A DNA stretch of 64,000 bases from assembly GCA_018136815.1 (NCBI GenBank), contig CM030934.1, positions 776,979 through 840,978 on the forward strand. The letters run 5' to 3'. Shown here piece after piece: positions 33,285 to 45,300 of the stretch. The translations under genes and the position numbers were made by a program. A model generated the notes under the pieces. It saw only the letters and a program-made list of their open reading frames with translations. It made no database searches and was not told where the DNA came from. Within the stretch, counting starts at the first letter, position 1, and every line of letters begins with the position of its first letter. The DNA comes from Isochrysis galbana (taxonomy: Eukaryota; Haptophyta; Isochrysidales; Isochrysidaceae).

Positions 33285-33425
33285 TTCAAGTATCAAGTAG
33301 AGTCCGGAGATGTCATCGTCAGCGTTGATAGCCCGCGTAAGCGTTGCTGATAGCCCGCGTAAGCGCCTCGGTGGTGAGGAGGAAGGTGAGTGGTGAGGGC
33401 AGGCATCCGCCTTTTGGCAGCTCCC
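33285..33425 (-). mobile_element. LINE reverse-transcriptase relic
   Basis: Minus-strand translation gives LTFLLTTEALTRAI and, in another frame, LTRAINADDDISGL. The larger LINE fragment at 48.7-48.8 kb has LTFLLTTEALTRAINGDEDI followed by SGV, so the family is the same. A ~20-bp direct duplication ('gcttacgcgggctatca' twice) breaks the frame between the two halves. Confidence 0.75.
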
Positions 33426-33500
33426 GCTTCCCACTCTGAAAGGATAGCTTCTACCCCTATTTGTTTTTATTCGTCTTACTTATGGGTCGGGCGTCTGCAC

Positions 33501-33600
33501 NNNNNNNNNNNNNNNNNNNNNNNNNNNNNNNNNNNNNNNNNNNNNNNNNNNNNNNNNNNNNNNNNNNNNNNNNNNNNNNNNNNNNNNNNNNNNNNNNNNN
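33501..33600. other. Assembly gap (100 N)
   Basis: Exactly 100 Ns, a typical scaffold placeholder of unknown true size. The left tip of the Gypsy 5' LTR and any target duplication are hidden here. Confidence 0.98.
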
Positions 33601-34970
33601 GCCCATCTGAAGGCTGTAGCATGATATTCGTGTAAGGTACGCGCTCACAATTACAATGAACAGTTCCCCGTGTTGCCACTGACGCACAAGACACACAGAT
33701 TCGGATTCCCCATGTCTCAAGTCCAGTTTGCAGATTTGGTCTCGAAATTTGCGATTCGAATTTTGTTTTTGCTGTTACTATAATTGTTGGCTCGTTTAAG
33801 GTAATAAACCGCATGACTTCGACTTCTCGTTCCGCAGTTGCTCTGCGAGACTCTCTCTCTCTCTCTCTCCGTCCTCCTCTCCTCGGCCGACGGAGGGAAG
33901 TTCGTCCAAAACATTCTCCGGTCCCAGGATGTTCCGTGGGGTCTCTCTGCGCTCCGCGAGGGAAAGGACGCGATCTCGCTCCGAGATCACCCTCGCGCCC
34001 TCCCACGCTGCCCGCCGTGCCCTCGGTCCCTCGCCCCCCGCGGCAGGTTCTTCCTCTCGGCGTGCCATCCGTCGCCTCCGGCCGTTATATTATTCCCCCC
34101 CCCGCGCGAGTTCTTCTCCTCCGCGCGCGGTTCGTTTCCTCCGGCCGTCGTTCTTCCCCCCCCCGCGCCGCTGTTTCCCCCCCTCGCTTCGATTCCTCTC
34201 GCGATTCCTTCGATGATTGCCTCCATCTCGTCCGTTCTTCTTCGCGATTCTCGCGGAGGGGTACCGATGTTTAACGTTAGTTTCGCCGCGTTTTCGGTGA
34301 AAGAAAGGAAGAACGAATGGCACGCGCCCCGCGTCTCGCGTCTTGTTTCGTCGCCCCTTGCTCGTCGCTTGTCTAGAAGGTCTCTCTGCACATCGCCTTC
34401 TTCCCCCGCGCGAGTTTGGACCTCTCCTCGACCCTCCGCGTTGGCTTCAGCGGACGAGTTTCACTTTAACGATAGTTTGAACCCTTCGTTTGCGTAGTTT
34501 TGCGCTCTCTTTCCGTATTTCTTCGCGCATGACGAGCGATCGCGACCTCAGCCTTTGTCGCACGGGGAGGGTTTGTTTATCGTATGATTCCGGAGTGTTT
34601 ACGTTAGTTTTCTGAGCCCAAGGTCGTTGGGTTTGGGTTTCTTGTGAGTGTTTTTGTAGCAACTTCGTCGAGTCCCACCGTGTTCCCAAGCGAGTCCCCC
34701 CGAGTTCCCGAGTCTATACCCCGAGTCAACGAGTCAATACCAGCCAAGCACGCGCCTGAGCCACCCCCAGTCGCCTGCCACCACCTCCCACAAGCCTCCT
34801 TCCACACTTCCGCGCCCTCCGTGCGTCGTGCGTCGTGCGTCGATCACCATGCCCGTAGTCACCCCCGAGGAAAGCTCCATGAGCTCCCCGCAAGAACCGC
34901 ATTCCGCGCTAGCTGCCGGCGCGCCCTCGCAGGCCATCTCCAAGAGTGAGATGAGCCTTGCTCTGACAAG
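33601..34970 (+). repeat. Gypsy 5' LTR plus leader and gag start (repeat copy 1)
   Basis: Collinear with 46070-47452, from 'gcccatctgaaggctgtag' to 'gccttgctctgaca'. Copy 1 repeatedly lacks single bases present in copy 2 (gtagcatg vs gtaggcatg, catgatattc vs catgaatattc, catgtctc vs catggtctc). The shared block extends past the LTR into the leader and the first ~40 codons of gag, so the true LTR 3' boundary lies somewhere before about 34.85 kb and cannot be placed by eye. Confidence 0.8.
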
Positions 34971-37610
34971 CACAAAATCTTCGCTCGCGCCTTCGGCTCC
35001 GGTCGTCACGTCGAGTTCTTCCCTTGAGAAATCTTCATCGTCCCCGCGTCATGAGCCCGTCTCTTCTTCTTCTCTTCCCGAACTGTTCGGGTCGAAGTCT
35101 CCTGGGAAGAGAGCCTCGTGGGACCCCTCCCTTCTTCAAAGGAGAGCCTTTCCGAGCCAGTTCTCCCCCCCTCTCGCCTCTCCGCGCCGACGGTCGAAGT
35201 TCCGCCGCCTCCGCGGGCCTCTACTCACACCCCGTCAACTGGAGCTGGAATGGGTCCTCTAGCCTCGTCCGTTGCTCCACCGGTGGCCTTTCCTCTCCTT
35301 TCTTTCGCTGATCCTTTGCCAAGTGTTCCTTCCTCTCTCAATCCCTCTGTGGTTGGTGCTGAAGATGATGTGGTTCCGTCCGGTCCCTCCCTCCTTTCGA
35401 GCCCCCACCATATGAAGAGTTTGTTCCACCCCCGTCGACGTATTCGTACCCCAAACGTAACGTCGTTCCACCTCCGACCGCCACCGTCGGCGCCGCCCAA
35501 ATCATGGACCAACAAGTCCAGATCGAGGCTCTCCGCGGCGCTGTCGACCGCCTCGAGTCCTCTACCCTCCAAGCCGCCCAGCGCCACGAAGAATTTCAGC
35601 GAGAGGTGGGTCTACCTTCAACACGATACTCAACATTCTACAGGGCCAAGCGGGCACTACGACTTCGTCTCGAGTCGAAACTTCGCCACCGCTTGTGGAA
35701 GAAGGAGACAACTCCATCGGTGCTCCCCCTGCCTCGGCCAAGTTCCCTTCTCAACCTTTGCCCGCCGCGCCGTTCTCCGTTCCGCCAAATCCGATTTCCG
35801 ATCCCGTACCCAATACACCCGTTCCTGTCCCGTCTGTCAAGCCTGTTTCTGATCCCCAACCTCCACCCACCGTCGCGGGCCTCCGCTCGCTTCCAAATCC
35901 GGCGACTCGGCGGCATCCCGTCGATCCAAGCCTCGCCGGGATGTTTCTGAGCGAGAGGTCATCCTAGCCTCATGGGACCAACTGTTTAACATGTCCCCCT
36001 ATGAGGTAGCTTCTCTCTACAAGAACTCCGACGATTTCGAGCTAATCCACGCCATTCTCAACGGCGGCCTCTCTCGGGCCGGCAATGTTTGGCACTACCG
36101 TGTGTTTTTCGAGAAGGAGCACGTGACCAAGTGGGCTCGGAGCCGCTTCTTCCTCGACCGCACCCTCCATCACCAAGTCCGAATGGGCAAAGAGCTTTCC
36201 GAGATCAAGTTCCCCAAGGGCCTGGCCTCGGACAACGTCCAGACAGCGGCCACCTCCTGGAATGATTTTCGTCTGTCCTTCATCAAGCCACTCGAGCGCG
36301 CCCTCTCGCTCGGCTGCGACCACCGTGAAATCTTTACATCCTTGCTAGCGGCCGCCAACTTGTGCACCACCGGCAACCAAAGGATTTACGCCTTCCTCCT
36401 CGATCTCGCCGAAGATCCGGTTCTCTCTCTCAATCCCGCGCTGGCCTGCGACGTGCTTCTCCGCAAGTGCGACGCCACCTTCGCGGCCAACGTGCCCGGC
36501 TTCGCCAAAGACTCCGCCTCCATGGAGTGGGACCGCCTCGTAGCCCGTGAAGCCGGCTCCGATCTCTTAGAGTTATCCAAGAATTTGGTGCGCGCGTACG
36601 TCCGCAAGATGGGTGACGCGAAGGTGGATGCCACGACGGTCTGGGACCACCCAAACATGTCGCACGATATCAATCAACGATTCGAGTCCATCATTCGGAA
36701 CGACAAGGTCGACGCGGCTCGCGGCGTGGATAACGCGACCAAGTTCGGCGAGTGTCTTGCGAAGACTCGCTTCCGCGTCGAGAACCACGAGCTCCCTCGT
36801 TCGGCCCTTTCGTGCGTCAACCTCTGCCAGCGCTACCTGAGCCCGTACGAACAAGCCCGCGCTGGCCAACAAGCGTCGGTCACGGTCGCCGCCGTGACGC
36901 CGCCGGCGACTACTTCCAAGTCCACCAAGACCGCCAAGGTTGCTAAGACTGCCTCTAACCCCGCAGACACTACGGCTTCGATGGTCGCCGCCGTCCAAGC
37001 GGCGGTGGCCGAGGCATTAAAATCGCAAAACAACAACTCGAACCGCAAGGCGACTGGCGCTGACAATCGTCGGGCTCCGCCTCCGCCTACGAATTACTCC
37101 GCATCGTCTCCGTTACCGGACGCACTTCTTGACCGTCCCCTCGGCAAAAGCACGTCTTCCCGTCGCCAATGTGATCCCCCTCCGAACGGCCTTGGGCTTC
37201 CGGCCGATTCGGGCCTCTCGGAATGGGATCCAGGTAGCTGGTCTCGAGCGCGAGCCCGCTTCTGGCAAATCTCTCGTTACGCGGGTCACCCGGCCCTTCG
37301 CGCTGCGCTCACGCGCTGCCGTCCCTCGGATGCCACCATGACGGCGCCGCGTCTCGACGACTTAGACCGCGACGTCAAGGAGTGGACCGACGCCAACGGC
37401 TGCGCGTACTGCGCCTTTCGTCCCCGGGCTCCATCTGGTACGCCCGAGGCAGACTTGTGGAAGTATGGCACGGGCGACGGAGCTCATAACCCCGTCGTTT
37501 GCCAACCATACATTCGTTTTCTCTGCGAAGGCGGCAGTGGCGAGTGTGGTAACGACCCAGAAGTCCACCGCCGCCTCCGCACGATGGTTGTTCTCCGTCC
37601 GGCCCAGTAG
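34849..37610 (+). pseudogene. gag: Gypsy Gag region, apparently frameshifted
   Basis: Coding sense runs from MPVVTPEESSMSSPQEPHS at 34849 through segments in successive frames: S/P-rich to ~35110; PTVEVPPPPRAST to ~35385; EPPPYEEFVPPPSTYSYPKR and QIEALRGAVDRLESS to ~35600; FNTILNILQGQAG to ~35885; then the long frame to TAG at 37608-37610. That last frame (from MSPYEVASLY at 35991, 539 codons) is globular and Gag-like: HAILNGGLSRAGNVWHYRVF, WNDFRLSFIKPLERAL and FRVENHELPRSALSCVNLCQ. No zinc knuckle is seen. Each of the four changes shifts the frame the same way, as a lost base would. The TAG is followed by a further open frame, so it could be read through or be an error. Confidence 0.7.
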
Positions 37611-39374
37611 GTCGCCGGCGGGGCCCACGTCCGCGCTGTTACCCCGCTACCAGTCCAGGGTAGTGGGCCTGAACGCCACCCACCAAAAGATCGTATTACG
37701 CTACGGCCGAGTACTTCTACGGCCTCCAACCGGTACCCCAAGATTCCCCAAGTTCCAGACAAGCCCTGCCACCTCCATCCCCTCTTTCTCCTGCCTCCTC
37801 GCCGATTGCCCCTATTTCTCCCAATGCCGATGATTCCATCCTGATTCTCGATATCACGCACGAGTCCTCAAAACCAAGTCAACCGTCACCGCCTCTCTAT
37901 CAACTCAAGCCGCTCAACCGCTACCCCCCGCCACTCCTCAAGCATCCCCAGTCCAAGACCTCACGGTCTGCGAAAATCCAGCCGCCGCAGGCCCAATCCA
38001 ACCTTCAATCCTTCAAATCAAATTTCGCATGTCCGAGCCACAAAACGTCTCCCGAGTACGAGTCCGAGTCCAAGTCACGTTCAGAATTACCCTCTTCGTC
38101 TTACGCCACCGCGAGCCCATCTACGAGTCTGAGCCCAGTCCAGTCATCACCGGTATCACCAGTCTCCATTACTACGACGATGGAGGCGCAGTTCTCCGGT
38201 TCTTCCCCACTTTCTTTCGAGTCCGAGTCCAAGCCTGTTTTGAGCAAACCCCGTTCTGAGCCATCCGAGTCCGAGTCCGAGTCCGAGTCCGAGTTTACAA
38301 CGTCACCGAGTCCTACCACGCGGTCGACCGCAGGATTAACGGAGCTCCAGCCACTCACTGAGCCTCCGACGACCACTCCTTCCGCGGGAGTGTTCACCTT
38401 CGGTCCTCCGCGCCCCGAGTCTGAGTCATTTGGAATCTCCGGTCACTTCCAGAATTCCAACCACAACCGAGCCCCGTTTCACGAGCCACCGCGTATCGAG
38501 TCCAAACACAAGCTGACGCCGAAGCCCTCGACGACAGCCACTGTGTCCTTGTCCGAGCCACCGTTCCGAGTCTCGCCGCAGCCGGCCTGCCACTCCAGCA
38601 GGCTGCACGCCGCCGAGCCGATCCCTTCCGTTTCCGTTCCGAGTCCGAGTCCAATCGCACAAGACAGTGCATCCCGAGCCCGCGTAATCAAGCCCGTCAC
38701 CGAGTCCGAGATTTCGGCCGCACCGAGCCAACCGGTGCTGGCCACCGTGCCCCTATTGTCATCACAAGCTTCAGCTTCGTCCTCACCGACGGTTGCGACG
38801 CCAGGGGCTTCACCTTTGAGCCGGCCCCGTCCGTTCCCATTTCGAAAGTTAGCCCTGTTATTGGCGTCCAGCACGCCAGAAACGACGAGTCCGAGTCCGA
38901 GTACAAATTAACGTCACCGCGGAGTCCGCGGTCGACCACCGGCGTTCCCACGCCACCCCATCAACCGAGAGCCCTGGAGGAGCTTGAACAGCCGTCTCCT
39001 AGCCCCTCTCAAGTCGCCGAGTCTTCCGAATTCGAGTCTGAATCCACCGTAATTTCAGCGGTCCATCCACCCGCTAGCCCGAGCCAAGTCCTCCGAAGAA
39101 TGCTTCGCATTGCAGAACCTCTTCGGCCACTACCCACGCCAGCCGCTGCCGCAGAGCCACCACCCTGGCCCCAGCCTTCCCCGCAGCCGGCTTCTACGAC
39201 AGCCACGTCCCTTCTTTCGCCGGCGCCGACCCCGCCGACGACAGAATGCAACGACGTCTCCTCTTCCGACGTGACCATGGAGAGTGACCACAACTCCTCT
39301 GCACGTCGAGGAACGGCGGCCTCCCAAACCGAGCTTCTACGCCCATTGAGCCAGCCCAACCGAGTCCCTGAGCC
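37611..39374 (+). pseudogene. Gypsy Gag-Pol linker, open in successive frames
   Basis: After the TAG the same frame stays open to ~37770. Coding sense then moves to the frame of PISPNADDSILILDITHESS (to 38911), then to the frame of YKLTSPRSPRSTTGVPTP and VLRRMLRIAEPLRPLP (to ~39380), and enters the long Pol frame at 39375. The product is low-complexity, Ser/Pro/Glu-rich, with repeated ESE units from tandem 'gagtcc' near 38268-38294. It is probably disordered. The shifts have the same sign as those in gag. Confidence 0.55.
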
Positions 39375-42300
39375 ATGTCCTTCATGTCTCTCACCGGTGG
39401 TCTCGCGGCCGCGGCGTCCGTCGCCGCCGTCCGACACCCCACTTCCCGAGTTTCTTCGTCAATCCCGTCCTCCGAGCCCGTCTCTACGTCGTCGATATCC
39501 GAGTCTTCTTCCATTCGTCCTACGTCGCTGCGGCCACCGGTCGCCGCCTCCGAGCACTGCCTGCCTCTCGATACCACTGCCACCACCATCATGCGCGTGG
39601 CAGCGATCAATGCGTCCGCGATCCAGTCCTTCGATTCCTCTCAAAACAACTCCGATGTCGGCACCCGTGATGATACCCCGTCACCCGCTCTCCACGCTCT
39701 CGCCTCTCTTCGTGCACGAGCGAGCGGCTCTGCGGTGGTATTACCTCGGCACCTCACGGAGGCAGCCCAAGAGCTTCGCCGGCCTCGCAATGGCACCCTA
39801 GCCTCGCCTGCCGCCGCGCTACCCAAGCACTTCGATGAGCTTTGCGCTGAGCTCACGAAGATGAATCAACGAGTCCAAGACGGGCTGACGTCTGGCTGTC
39901 ACGCACCACGCGTTCTCGTCGTTGGCGAGACGAGCGGCGTCGTCTCCTCCATGTTCCTACTCGCCGGTGCTGATGTAGCTACGTGCGATTTGTATCCTTC
40001 CGAGATCGATTACGTGCCCCACTTCCAAGGCGACGCGCTTCATGTCCAAAACCTAGGTTGGGACCTAGTCATCGCCCACCCGCCCTGCACGTACCTCTCC
40101 GCTGTCAGCAGTCAATGGCTCTCCCAAGAACCCGGACGTCGTGCCGCTCTTGAGTCGGCCGCTCGCGTCTTCAAGTCAATGGCCTCCGCCACTGCTCCGT
40201 TTGTAGCGGTCGAGAACCCTCGGATGCATGCGGAAGCTCGCCGTTTAGTCGGGGGGTTGACCCCGACCCAATTCGTCCAACCCTGGGAGCACGGCACTGG
40301 ACACCAGAAAGCCACCGGGTTGTACCTCACCAAAGGGCTGCCGCCCCTCCAGCCAACTTGCGTCGTGGATGGCCGTGAGTCGGCCATGGCTAACCTCTCT
40401 CCTTCACCGCACCGTGGCGCTCTTCGCAGCCGCACCTACGTCGGTGTAGCTGGAGCGATGGCGATCCATTGGATGCCGGTTCTTCTTCGACATTTGAGCC
40501 AACAGCGAGACCAGACGTCGACGAAGAAATTGTCCGCGTTAGAGCTACTCGCTTGCGCGCGGTGCAGCCTATTGGACCGGCCTTCACTTAGCTCGACCGA
40601 GGCTACCGCCTACGAGCCGTGGTCGGCTCTTCATCGTTATGAGAGGGGGAGGGAAACGAGTGAAGTTTCTTCCGACCCCGTTGTTTCCCGTCCAGCTACT
40701 CCCGAGTCAGACAACCACGAAGACCAAAAAGAAACCCACGATAACCACGACAACGACACGCCACTCCACGCCTCCGAGTCTACACTCCACGACCCATTCT
40801 CTCCATGGACCGCCCCGCCTCCGGCACGCGCGAGCTCGCCGCGTCCGACGACGCCGACGACTCTCCGGAAGCGGCGCCAACAATGGCAATCATTCGGAGT
40901 GAACGGGGACCAGAAATGGTCCAACGTCACGCTCGAAACCGCTGACGAAATAAGAGCGCAAGCTCTAGCCGGACGAAACGCCGACGAGGAATCCGACCTC
41001 GCCGCTGCCGTCCGAGCGCCGATCGAGTTCGTGGAAGCCAAAGGCATCCGCGCCGAAGAGCTAGCCTCATTAGTTCGAAGACCCAAGACAGAAGCCCAAG
41101 CCCGTCTCGAGAAAGATTGGGAAAAGATGTCCGACCACCCGAGGCACCCCACCGACAAGAGAGGCCTGGGCTACACTAGTCCCAAGCTATCACCCTGTAC
41201 CGCTACCAACGAGGACGACCCCTCTAGGCCCTCTGCCACGATAGCGGCAGTCGGAGTACCCGAAGAGACGACGACCAGTTTGACGACGAATTCACCCGAG
41301 CAACGACGCTGGCGACCAACCCCGTCCCTGTCCGACACCATTGCACACGTGACCGCGCACCGGCCGGAGAGCGTCGTGGATACCCTACCATCTGCCTACC
41401 CAAGGCATTGTCTATATGTTCGAGATCTAATGGTCTGCCGCTCCGGCGAGGCTGCCGGCAAAGAAGGAGTAATCTTAGCCGACTCCGCCCTCACGGTCAA
41501 CAGCACACTCGCTGACACCGGAGCTGGCCCGTCGGTCGTGACCACTTCCCTCTTGTCCAGCCTACCCAACGACGCATGCGTCGAGCGGCTGCCGCAAGCC
41601 GTAGTGACACCGCTCCATGGCCCAGACGGCCTACCTCTTATCACGCGAGGCAAGGCTCGAATCGTTTTCTCCGTCGGTGGATTTCTCTTTCGTCATACGT
41701 TCATGGTGATTGAAGGCAACCCGATGCTACTGCTCGGGAACGACTTCTTAGCTACGCACGCCGCTTCGATTCAGCTCGCCTCCGACAGCGCGGACGGCTC
41801 TATCACCCTCGGTGCCCCATCCACGGTGGCTCCTCTTGAGGTTAATGGCAGTCCAAGCCCCGACGCTCCGCCGATCTTTCGCGTCTCGACGTCACCGATA
41901 GCGGTGGTCCCTGTCAGCATGACTTGTGCACAGGTCTGTCCGACCTCCGCGAACCCAATCACGACTGACTTCTTCCGAGGGCCGCAAGCCGCCGAAAACG
42001 ACAACCAGCTAGTCTCCGAGCCGCTCTTCAACACGGCCGATGAGTTTGCCGCCAAAGCGCCGGCGTCTTGTGGCTCCGAGTACCTCCTATATACCCATGA
42101 ACCTATCACGATCCCGGCCTATCATCGGGCGACGTTTCACGTCCGAATTCCGCTAGCTCTTCGAGAACACGAAGACTGCGCCATGCTCGTGGACCGGCTC
42201 CCTACACGCGAGACTATTGACAGCTCTCCGCTCGTCATCCCTCAAGTAGAGAGGCCGAAATCCGACCACACCATCGCGGTTACGGTGGCCAATACTGACC

Positions 42301-45300
42301 CCAAACCACTACACCTTCCGTCGTTCCATCCTGTAGCTTCGCTACAGGTTCGATTCAAGATTCACGCTGGAACTTATCACCGCGTCGGTGACAATAACTC
42401 GCCGGATGTGATTGAGTCGCTCAACGAGGACCAACGCAAGCTCCTCGAGGCAGCCAAGATCGACCCCGAGGGCCGTCTCTCGATGCCCCAACGTGAACAA
42501 GTTCGTCGTCTACTGGCCCGACGTATCGCTGCTTTCGCAATTGACCCGACTAACCCGAATCACACTCACGTGATGGAGGTAGAGCTACCGCTCAACCCCG
42601 GAGCCGAAGCTCACCGTCACGCACCGTCTAGAGTTGGACGAGAGGGTGAGAAGATCATAGAGGACGAAGTTTGCAAGATGGAGTCCGCGGGCATCATTAG
42701 GAAATCAAATTCGTCGTGGGCCTCTCGAGTCGTGTTAGTCACTAAGAAGGATGGCTCCGTACGTTTCTGCGTAGATTATCGCGACGTCAACTCCAAGCTT
42801 CGTCTAGAGGACAGCCCTCTTCCCCTCACGGTAGAAGCCATCGACCGATTGTCGTCCGGTCAAGGCAACCTCGATTCTCTATTCCTTTGCACCCTGGACC
42901 TGGCATCTGGTTTCTGGGGTATACCGATCAAAGAATCCGATAAACATATCACCGCGTTCACTACTCATCGCGGCAAGTACGAGTTCAATTACTTGCCTTT
43001 CGGTGTTCAATCCGGTCCCTCGTATATGTGCCGCCTCATGGACGCCGTTCTCGGTGGGCTGGCATGGGAGATTTGTATGCCATACTTGGATGATGTCGGC
43101 GCCTGGTCGACAGGTGTAGGTGACTCGCTGCAGGCCAGGGAAGAGTCGTCATTCCAACAAATGTTACACCGTCTTGATCTTGTCTTGGAACGTCTCATCT
43201 GGGCGGGCCTCACTTGCAAGATGTCGAAATGCGTTTTCTTTGCCACCTCGGCTGAATATCTCGGCCACGTTGTTTCGCGTGAAGGTCTTCGGATGGATCC
43301 CAAGAAAGTGGAAGCTGTCTCGAAAATCGACCCAACCCAAATCAACTCGATCGAAGCCGTCCGTTCGTTCCTTGGATTGTGCTCCTACTACCGCCGTTTC
43401 ATCCGTCGTTTTGCGATCCGTGCGGCGCCGTTAACCGCTCTCACGCGGAAAGGGTGCGACGTCCCGGTCGAGTCGCAAACAGAAGCCTGTCGACAGGCTA
43501 TCGAAGATCTCAAGCAAGCTATCTGTGAAGAACCCGTACTTGCACCTCCTCGAGACGACCGTCCTTTCCTCGTTAAAACCGACGGTGCTAGCAAGCTCGG
43601 CATCGCCGGCGTCCTCGCCCAAAAAGACGACGAAGGGAGAGAGCGCGTCGTTGCATACTACGGTCGTAGCTTGAGTCCGGCTGAGCGCCATTGGACAGTC
43701 ACTGAAATCGAACTTCTAGCAGCGCTAGAATCGATCCGAAATTGGAGGCCTTATCTTTGGGGTCGCCACTTCACCCTCGTCGTAGACCATTCAGCTTTGC
43801 GCTGGCTTCACACGATGAAAGATCAAGTCACCGGTGGTCCAGCCTCGCGCCTCATGCGATGGGTCCTAAAGCTAGCCGAATATAGATTCGACGTCGTGCA
43901 CAAACCTGGAGTCACTCACTGGGACGCCGACGGCTTATCCCGCTTAGTTGCTCTCGAGCCTGATCACGATCCTCTCCATCTCGAGGAGAGTGACGCCCAT
44001 TCTTTCGATTCTTCTGAAATTCACGACATAGTCGCCGCCGCGGTTACTTCATCCACCCTCACCGCTCGCCGCCAACAAGCAAGCGATAGGCTCGCTCGTC
44101 AAGCATCGGAATCTTCGGAGTCGATTACCTCCTCGTATCTCGATGTGGGCGTGCCTCATGCCGACGAATTACGTCAAGCGCTCTCTACCGACGATCTCGC
44201 CAGCTCGATCCTTTCTGAAGTCGAGTCGATCCTTCCGAAAGCTTCCTCTTCGATTGACTCTAGCTCGTCGTCGAAGAAAAGTTCCCGATTCCTCCTTCGC
44301 GATGGCCTACTCTACTACCGCTCCTCAGAAGCGGAAGAGGCTCCTCTTCGTTTGTACATTCCGGAGTCCCTTCGTGACACGTACCTCCGCGCCTACCATG
44401 ACCACCTTGGTCACCCAGGTGCGACAAGGACGTCTACCCTACTTCGTACTCGAGTGTACTGGCCTGGCATGTCCGCCTCTGTATCGGAATACGTTCGAGA
44501 GTGCCACGAATGCACTCTTGGCAAACCGTTACCGCGACCGCTCGCCCATCCATCCGGTCTTTCCATCGGATCTTATCCTTTCGACGTCGTCTATTGCGAT
44601 ATTCTTTCGATGGCGCCCACTCACGATTTCGTATCCGGCCGCTCCGGTTTTGACAAGCTGATTGTTTTCGTCGATTCTCTCTCTCGTTGGATTGAAGCTG
44701 AGCCTTGCAACGGTAACCCCTCGTCCTCGAAATGTCTAGACGTCTTCATGCGTCTCATCGTATCTCGTTATGGAGTCCCTCGCCAACTTCGAACCGACGC
44801 CGGCTCGAATCTTTGCTCTCGATTAGTGGACCTAATTCTCAAAGCGACCGGCACGGACTTGAGCACTACTGAAGCCTATCGCCACGAAGGCGTAGGGCTA
44901 GTAGAAAGAGCTCAACAAACTCTCCTCACGATGACTCGAGTCTCCAATGAAGGCGGCGCCCATTGGGTCGATCACCTTCCGTTTCTTCTCATGTCTATGC
45001 GAGCGACCGCCGGTCGCGTCGTACCCAAGTCACCCGCGGCTATCTTGTTTGGTCGGGAGCTTCGTCTTCCAGCTCAACTTGCTGACCCTGCTCCTGTTCT
45101 TGAGTTGCTTCCATCTAGGCCTCCGTCCGATGCCGTCACTTACGCCACCGAGCTCAATAAGAAGCTTCTCGAGTCGTGGCGTTCCGCCCTCGAAAGTACT
45201 CAAGAAGCCCAACGTGAATCGATGCGCTCCGCCTCTCAAAAGTCTAAACTCGGTGTTACCTTCAAACAAGGAGACAGAGTTTGTCGTCGAATCCCTGGCC

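Noticed and set aside
33457-34006. Frames reading through the N block
   Set aside because: They cross the 100-N gap and include undefined residues.
40112-41158. Minus-strand frames opposite the methyltransferase-like part of Pol
   Set aside because: Shadows of the intact plus-strand Pol frame, which carries all recognisable motifs.
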